A DNA stretch of 13,919 nucleotides from UBA7887 sp964408735 (GTDB lineage: Bacteria > Pseudomonadota > Alphaproteobacteria > UBA7887), in the NCBI GenBank assembly GCA_964408735.1, contig CAYPAX010000113.1:1-13919 (forward strand), written 5' to 3'. Every line of letters starts with the position of its first letter. Position 1 is the first letter of the stretch. Below the pieces are notes generated by a model, which saw nothing but the letters and a program-made list of their open reading frames with translations, made no database searches and was not told the origin of the DNA. A program made the position numbers and the translations under genes. Positions 9,867 to 13,919 of this stretch are shown in pieces.

Positions 9867-10856
9867 TCAGCCGTCCGCGGGGGGCAGTTCCTGGGGCTGT
9901 TGCGGACCGCTGACCGGCCGCGCGCTGCGGCTGAGGCTCTGAAGCCCGAACTGGATCAGCAGCGGCGCCGCGATGAAGATCGAGGAATAGGTGCCAATCA
10001 GCACGCCCCAGATCATGGCAAAGCAGAAGTCGCGGATCACCGGCCCGCCGAGCACGTAGAGCGCCAGCAAGGCCAGCATGGTGGTGATCGAGGTCATCAA
10101 GGTGCGCGACAGGGTATCGTTGATGGAGCGGCTGAGCAGGTCCACCAGCTCCATCTTCTTGTACTTGCGCAGGTTCTCGCGCACGCGGTCGTAGACCACC
10201 ACGGTGTCGTTCATGGAATAGCCGACGATGAGCAGGATCGCCGCCACGGTCGCCAGATTGAACTCGAGCTGGGTGAGCGCGAACAGCCCGATGGTCGCCA
10301 CCACGTCATGGGCCAGCGCCGCCACCGCGCCGACGGAGAACTGCCACTCGAAGCGGAACCAGATATAGACCAGCATGGCCAGCAGCGCGAACACCACCGC
10401 CTGCAAGCCGGCGGTCTTGAGCTCGGCACCGACGGTTGGGCCCACCGCCTCGGTGCGGCGATAGTCGAGCGTTGCGCCGTAATGGCTGGCCAGCGTCGCC
10501 TTGATGCGGACGATCGCCTCCTGCTGCGCCCCATCGCCGCCGGGCTGGCGCTCAACGCGGATCAGCACGTTCTTGCCGACTTCCTCTTCCGACTTCGTGA
10601 TGTCCTCGATGAGCTGGATGCGCACCTCGCCGAGGTCGAGATCCGAAAGCTGGTCGCGGAAGGCCGCCACGTCGGCTTTTTCCTGGGTGCCGATGTCAAG
10701 CACGATGCCGCCGCGGAAATCGATGCCGTAATTGAGGCCGAGGGTGAGATAGCAAAGAACCGATACCACCATGAGCGCAGCGGAAAAGACGAAGCCCTTC
10801 TTGCGCCAGGCCATGAAGGGAAAGGAGGGCTGGTCCGGTATGAATGGCAAACGCAT
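9867..10856 (-). CDS. secF: SecF, Sec translocon accessory membrane subunit
   Basis: A 329-residue inner-membrane protein that forms the SecDF complex. SecDF uses the proton motive force to pull exported proteins through SecYEG on the periplasmic side and assists membrane insertion. Seen: TM1 (about 21-41), the GIDFRGG motif (44-50) opening the periplasmic domain, TM2-TM6 (about 149-300) and the conserved VGYSMNDTVVVYDRVREN in the fourth membrane segment region (211-228), followed by basic cytoplasmic residues. A proline-rich tail (about 305-329) is poorly conserved and slightly lengthens the protein. ATG 10856 is preceded by a purine-rich GGGAAGGGAAG. It lies 18 bases after secD. All key motifs are intact. 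Confidence 0.97.
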   Translation of the reverse strand: MRLPFIPDQPSFPFMAWRKKGFVFSAALMVVSVLCYLTLGLNYGIDFRGGIVLDIGTQEKADVAAFRDQLSDLDLGEVRIQLIEDITKSEEEVGKNVLIRVERQPGGDGAQQEAIVRIKATLASHYGATLDYRRTEAVGPTVGAELKTAGLQAVVFALLAMLVYIWFRFEWQFSVGAVAALAHDVVATIGLFALTQLEFNLATVAAILLIVGYSMNDTVVVYDRVRENLRKYKKMELVDLLSRSINDTLSRTLMTSITTMLALLALYVLGGPVIRDFCFAMIWGVLIGTYSSIFIAAPLLIQFGLQSLSRSARPVSGPQQPQELPPADG

Positions 10857-10874
10857 GGCTTCTTCCCTTCCCGC

Positions 10875-12458
10875 TCAGACCGGCAGCGTGCTGGGGCGCT
10901 TGCGGTGCAGCCAGAGCACGATCAGCATGCGCGTGACCATGGTGGCGGTGAACACCGAGCTGAAAATGCCGATGGCGAGCGTCACGGCGAAACCGCGCAC
11001 CGGCCCGGTGCCGAACTGGAACAGCAGCACGGCAGCGATCAGCGTCGTCACGTTGGCATCGATGATGGTGCGAAAGGCCTGGCGGAAACCGGTCTCGACG
11101 GCCGAGAACGGCGTTCGCCCGTTGCGCACTTCCTCGCGTATGCGCTCGAAGATGAGCACATTGGCGTCCACCGCCATGCCCATGGTCAGCACGATGCCGG
11201 CGATGCCCGGCAGGGTCAGGGTCGCCTGCAAGGTCGATAGCACCGCAACGATCAAGGCCATGTTGATGGTCAGCGCAGCGGTCGAGGCGATACCGAACAG
11301 GTTGTAGGAAAAGATCATGTAGGCAATGACCAGAATCAACCCGACGATACTGGCGATTTTGCCGGCCGCGACGGAATCCGCGCCCAGGCTGGGACCGACG
11401 GTGCGCTCTTCGATATATGTCAGCGGAGCGGGCATCGAGCCGGCCCGCAGAACTAGAGCTGTTTCTTCAGCCTCCTGGACCGAGAACCTGCCGGTAATCT
11501 GGCCATTGCCGCCAGGAATGGGCTCGTTGATGACAGGCGCGCTGACCACAGCCCCATCGAGCACGAAGGCGAAGCGCCGGCCGACATTATCGGTCGTCAG
11601 CTTGCCGAAGCGTCTGGCGCCTGCGCTGTCGAAACGGATCGCAATGGCGGGACGACCATACTGGTCTACCGTGGCTTGCGCCAGGGTCAAGCTATCGCCA
11701 GTCACCTCCACGCGCTTGCGCACCAAGATTGGCGGGCCTTGTCCTTCGCCGTCGGGGTGCGTCTCGTATAGCAACTCGCACGCTGCCGGCACCCGGCCGC
11801 GCAACGCGTCTTGTATCGAAGCATCTTCACAGACCATGCTGAGATAAAGCACGCCCGGATCGTCCAGAAGATCCTTCAAGTCCTCCGCATTGTCGATCCC
11901 GGGAACTTGGATCAGTATACGGTCATCGCCCTGACGCTGAATGTTGGGCTCGGTGGTGCCAAGTTCGTCGATACGCCGCCGGACAACTTCAATGGATTGG
12001 TTGATAATGTCCCGCTGCCGCTCTACCAAGGATTCCGGCGTCAGTGCCATTCGCACGAATCCGGACTCGTCAACGGTAACAACCAGGTCCGCGGCGATCT
12101 CGCCCAATAATGCTTGGGCTCGGTCCTTGTCGGCGATATCGCGCAAGGTGAGGCTTGCTTCGGTGTCAGTGTGAACCAACCCGGTGTAGTCGATCCGTTC
12201 GCCGCTCCGGCGAAGCTTCAACCTTGCCTCGTCGACAACGCCTTCCATAACCTTGTCAAAGGCCTCCTCCACCTCCACCCGCGCCAGCAAATGCGCGCCG
12301 CCCTGCAAATCGAGACCCAGGTGGATCTGTTTGCTGGGCAGCCAGCCCGGCAGGCCGCTGGTGGACTCTTTGGAGAGGAAGTTCGGCGCCGCATAGAGCA
12401 CGCCGAGCAGCGAGATCACGCAGACCAGCGCGATCTTCCAGGGCTCAAAACGCAACAT
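10875..12458 (-). CDS. secD: SecD, Sec translocon accessory membrane subunit
   Basis: A 527-residue partner of SecF in proton-driven protein export. Seen: TM1 (about 8-25), GLDLQGG (48-54), a large periplasmic P1 region (about 55-340), ERTVGPSLGADSV (351-363), then five membrane segments including GMAVDANVLIFERIREE (417-433), where the buried Asp421 and Arg429 are the residues linked to proton movement in the family. Length is normal for alphaproteobacteria. P1 carries two cysteines, C200 and C217, which could form a disulfide outside the cytoplasm. Sampled 60-base blocks in the P1-coding part have G+C of 55-57%, against 63% in a block sampled in secF. ATG 12458 follows a GGAG 18 bases downstream of the yajC stop region, and translation probably proceeds through yajC, secD and secF on one mRNA. 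Confidence 0.97.
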   Translation of the reverse strand: MLRFEPWKIALVCVISLLGVLYAAPNFLSKESTSGLPGWLPSKQIHLGLDLQGGAHLLARVEVEEAFDKVMEGVVDEARLKLRRSGERIDYTGLVHTDTEASLTLRDIADKDRAQALLGEIAADLVVTVDESGFVRMALTPESLVERQRDIINQSIEVVRRRIDELGTTEPNIQRQGDDRILIQVPGIDNAEDLKDLLDDPGVLYLSMVCEDASIQDALRGRVPAACELLYETHPDGEGQGPPILVRKRVEVTGDSLTLAQATVDQYGRPAIAIRFDSAGARRFGKLTTDNVGRRFAFVLDGAVVSAPVINEPIPGGNGQITGRFSVQEAEETALVLRAGSMPAPLTYIEERTVGPSLGADSVAAGKIASIVGLILVIAYMIFSYNLFGIASTAALTINMALIVAVLSTLQATLTLPGIAGIVLTMGMAVDANVLIFERIREEVRNGRTPFSAVETGFRQAFRTIIDANVTTLIAAVLLFQFGTGPVRGFAVTLAIGIFSSVFTATMVTRMLIVLWLHRKRPSTLPV

Positions 12459-12476
12459 AAGCGGCTTTAACTCCGG

Positions 12477-12812
12477 CTAGTCGTCGTTGTCGGCACGAGG
12501 CTGCGGCTTGCTCACCATCTCGGTGATGGTGTGCCGCTGGGCCTTGACGCGAACGTTGGGCGCGAGCTCCAGAACCAAAGTGCGGTCGTCCTCGACCTTG
12601 GCCACGGTGGCATGCAGGCCGCCGCCCGTGATGACCTTGTCGCCGCGCTTGAGCTCGCCCACCATGCGATTGTGTTCCTTGAACTTTTTCTGCTGCGGGC
12701 GGATCAGCAGGAAGTAGAAGACGACGAAGATCAGGACCAGCGGCATGAGCTGGACCAGAGCGCCGCCACCCCCTGCGGCCGCATCCTGCGCGTAGGCGGC
12801 GGAAATCAACAT
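12477..12812 (-). CDS. yajC: YajC, Sec translocon auxiliary subunit
   Basis: A 111-residue single-pass inner-membrane protein that associates with SecDF-YidC. Seen: a short small-residue N-terminus, one membrane helix (about 19-37, LVQLMPLVLIFVVFYFLLI), the diagnostic RPQQKKFKEHNRM (38-50) and the cytoplasmic GDKVITGGGLHATVAKV (57-73), all YajC hallmarks. ATG 12812 matches the family N-terminus; the frame stays open upstream to 13478 but that part runs antisense to the ATPase gene and is not believed. It is the first gene of the operon; a promoter candidate lies about 50-80 bases upstream. The C-terminus is acidic (ADNDD). Confidence 0.96.
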   Translation of the reverse strand: MLISAAYAQDAAAGGGGALVQLMPLVLIFVVFYFLLIRPQQKKFKEHNRMVGELKRGDKVITGGGLHATVAKVEDDRTLVLELAPNVRVKAQRHTITEMVSKPQPRADNDD

Positions 12813-12842
12813 CGTCGGGAAGCCTTTCGCTGGTTCGCATGA

Positions 12843-12857
12843 CCCGCCGGCGGCGGG
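12843..12857 (-). promoter_or_regulatory. GC-rich inverted repeat in the yajC leader
   Basis: CCCGCC and GGCGGG (plus-strand 12843-12848 and 12852-12857) form a perfect 6-base-pair stem with a 3-base loop. No T-run follows on either strand, so it is not a standard terminator. Its location at the predicted +1 of the yajC transcript suggests a 5' stem-loop that could stabilise the mRNA, or an operator. It could also be a chance event in GC-rich DNA. Confidence 0.4.
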
Positions 12858-12864
12858 TTGCGGG

Positions 12865-12892
12865 ACTATACCCATCGTCCGCCGCAATGCAA
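12865..12892 (-). promoter_or_regulatory. Candidate sigma-70-type promoter for yajC-secDF operon
   Basis: On the minus strand TTGCAT (12892-12887) and TATAGT (12870-12865) are separated by 16 bases, close to TTGACA/TATAAT. The predicted transcription start would fall near 12858, giving a leader of about 45 bases before the yajC ATG and placing an inverted repeat right at the 5' end of the mRNA. The call is based on motif match and position only. Confidence 0.5.
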
Positions 12893-12957
12893 CACACGGA
12901 CATGGCGCGCACGCCGCCAAGACACTATGGTGCGCCCCTTCCAAACGCGAGAGACCG

Positions 12958-13818
12958 ATGACCACAGACCAGGATCTGCGCCGCCAGCTCGACCGTATCG
13001 CCGAGGCCCTAGACCGCCTGGCACCGCCACCGGCCGCCGCCAACGACCTCGACGCCGCCAACGCTTTCGTCTGGCAGGCCGAGCACGACCGCCTGCAGCC
13101 GGTGCCCAAGGTCAACCGGGTGCCGCTGTCGCTGCTGCGCGGTATCGACCGGGTGAGCGACATATTGCTCGACAACACGCGCCGCTTCGCCGACGGCCTG
13201 CCCGCCAACAACGCGCTGCTGTGGGGCGCGCGCGGCATGGGCAAAAGCTCCCTGGTCAAGGCGGTGCATGCGGAGCTTTGCGGCGACGGCCACAGTCTGG
13301 CCCTGGTCGAGATACACCGCGAGGACATTCCCTCACTGCCCCGCCTGCTGGAGATCCTGCGCAGCTCGCAGCGACGCTTCGTGCTGTTCTGCGACGATCT
13401 TTCGTTCGACCACGACGACGCCTCGTACAAGTCGCTCAAGGCGGTGCTGGAAGGCGGCATCGAGGGCCGGCCGCACAATGTCGTCTTCTACGCCACCTCC
13501 AACCGCCGCCACCTGATGCCGCGGGACATGATCGAGAACGAGCGCTCGACCGCCATCAGCCCGTCGGAAGCGGTGGAGGAGAAGGTCTCGCTCTCCGACC
13601 GCTTCGGCCTCTGGCTCGGCTTCCACAATTGCGACCAGGACACCTATTTCGCCATGGTCGAAGGCTACGCCAAGGCTTACGGCCTCGAGGCCGACCGCGA
13701 AACGCTCCACGCCGAAGCCAAGGAATGGGCGGTGACCCGCGGCGCCCGCTCCGGCCGCGTCGCCTGGCAATACATCCAGGACCTGGCGGGGCGATTGGGC
13801 AAGGCGCTGGATACCTAG
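12958..13818 (+). CDS. DUF815-family AAA-type ATPase
   Basis: A 286-residue P-loop ATPase of the DUF815 family, often found beside secretion genes and of unknown cellular role. Seen: an N-terminal helical region with VNRVPLSLLRGIDR (52-65), Walker A GARGMGKSS (90-98), IHREDIPSLPRLLEIL (119-134), Walker B FVLFCDDLSF (141-150; D146/D147), a YATSNRRHL sensor-1 motif (188-196, N192) and SDRFGLWLGF (213-222), followed by a helical lid. All nucleotide-binding residues are present. It is probably cytoplasmic. ATG 12958 is preceded by GAGAG and gives the usual N-terminus. It is divergent from yajC across 145 bases and may share regulatory DNA with it. The annotated end is TAG at 13816-13818. Confidence 0.92.
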   Translation: MTTDQDLRRQLDRIAEALDRLAPPPAAANDLDAANAFVWQAEHDRLQPVPKVNRVPLSLLRGIDRVSDILLDNTRRFADGLPANNALLWGARGMGKSSLVKAVHAELCGDGHSLALVEIHREDIPSLPRLLEILRSSQRRFVLFCDDLSFDHDDASYKSLKAVLEGGIEGRPHNVVFYATSNRRHLMPRDMIENERSTAISPSEAVEEKVSLSDRFGLWLGFHNCDQDTYFAMVEGYAKAYGLEADRETLHAEAKEWAVTRGARSGRVAWQYIQDLAGRLGKALDT

Positions 13819-13919
13819 AGCGCTTCACGGTTAGATGGAATCGGTTTGATGGCCCAAGGTGGCTTTTCGGGTAGGAGCGGCGCGCCGGGCGATGTGGGGC
13901 ATCGTTCAAGCGTCGCGAC
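13819..13919. other. Non-coding tail after DUF815 gene; possible dispersed repeat
   Basis: No gene is recognised in the last 101 bases. The stretch beginning AGAGCGCTTCACGGTTAG immediately after the stop and running through ATCGGTTTGATGGC and GGCTTTTCGGG looks like the extragenic repetitive sequences often found directly downstream of alphaproteobacterial genes, with a partial inverted echo near the right edge (GTTCAAGCGT). Only one copy is visible here, so the repeat nature is inference. No clear hairpin plus T-run terminator was found. Confidence 0.3.

Noticed and set aside
9819..11240. 473-codon open frame on the plus strand
   Set aside because: It is antisense to secF and secD. The His/Gln/Arg-rich translation is typical of the complement of membrane-protein genes.
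12813..13478. N-terminal extension of YajC
   Set aside because: It runs through the intergenic promoter region and antisense to the DUF815 gene; YajC proteins start at the chosen Met.
13839..13872. GCC-CAAGGT-GGC with TTTT as terminator of the DUF815 gene
   Set aside because: The stem has three pairs, too weak to call a terminator.

Overview
The window is a compact, GC-rich stretch of ordinary chromosome, most likely from an alphaproteobacterium. The clues are the gene order yajC-secD-secF-Mth938-like-phytoene-synthase-like with a divergent DUF815 ATPase, a folate-dependent TrmFO, an UvrA whose first zinc-finger pair reads CPVS, and frequent GTG starts. The order is not resolved; a Rhodospirillales-like lineage is a guess from gene neighbourhood. 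No tRNA, rRNA, CRISPR, IS element or phage gene was seen, and no gene-free stretch exceeds about 150 bases.

Layout. (1) Bases 1-4116, plus strand: uvrA, cut by the left edge, runs through an ATGA overlap into two tandem redoxin-like genes. The two redoxins are about 70% identical, and the DNA around them still carries both ends of the duplication that made them. (2) Bases 4113-5554, minus strand: a glycosyltransferase-like gene followed closely by a pyridoxamine-phosphate-oxidase-like flavoprotein gene, whose stop overlaps the stop of the second redoxin. (3) Bases 5645-8841, plus strand: trmFO, then a membrane histidine kinase with a C-terminal receiver-like domain that has lost several switch residues. 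(4) Bases 8826-12812, minus strand: a tight five-gene operon, yajC-secD-secF-Mth938-like-phytoene/squalene-synthase-like. (5) Bases 12958-13818, plus strand: a DUF815 AAA-type ATPase, followed by about 100 bases of non-coding sequence at the right edge.

How the parts may work together. YajC-SecD-SecF drives proton-motive-force-dependent late steps of Sec export and membrane insertion. The two genes co-transcribed with it are bacterial homologues of NDUFAF3 and NDUFAF6, mitochondrial complex I assembly factors, so the operon may link membrane-protein insertion to respiratory-complex assembly. The uvrA-redoxin block joins nucleotide excision repair to a thiol-redox protein pair. The most notable direct sequence observation is that redoxin duplication: its scars include a C-terminal tail on copy 1 built from relics of the uvrA 3' end and of the neighbouring convergent gene.
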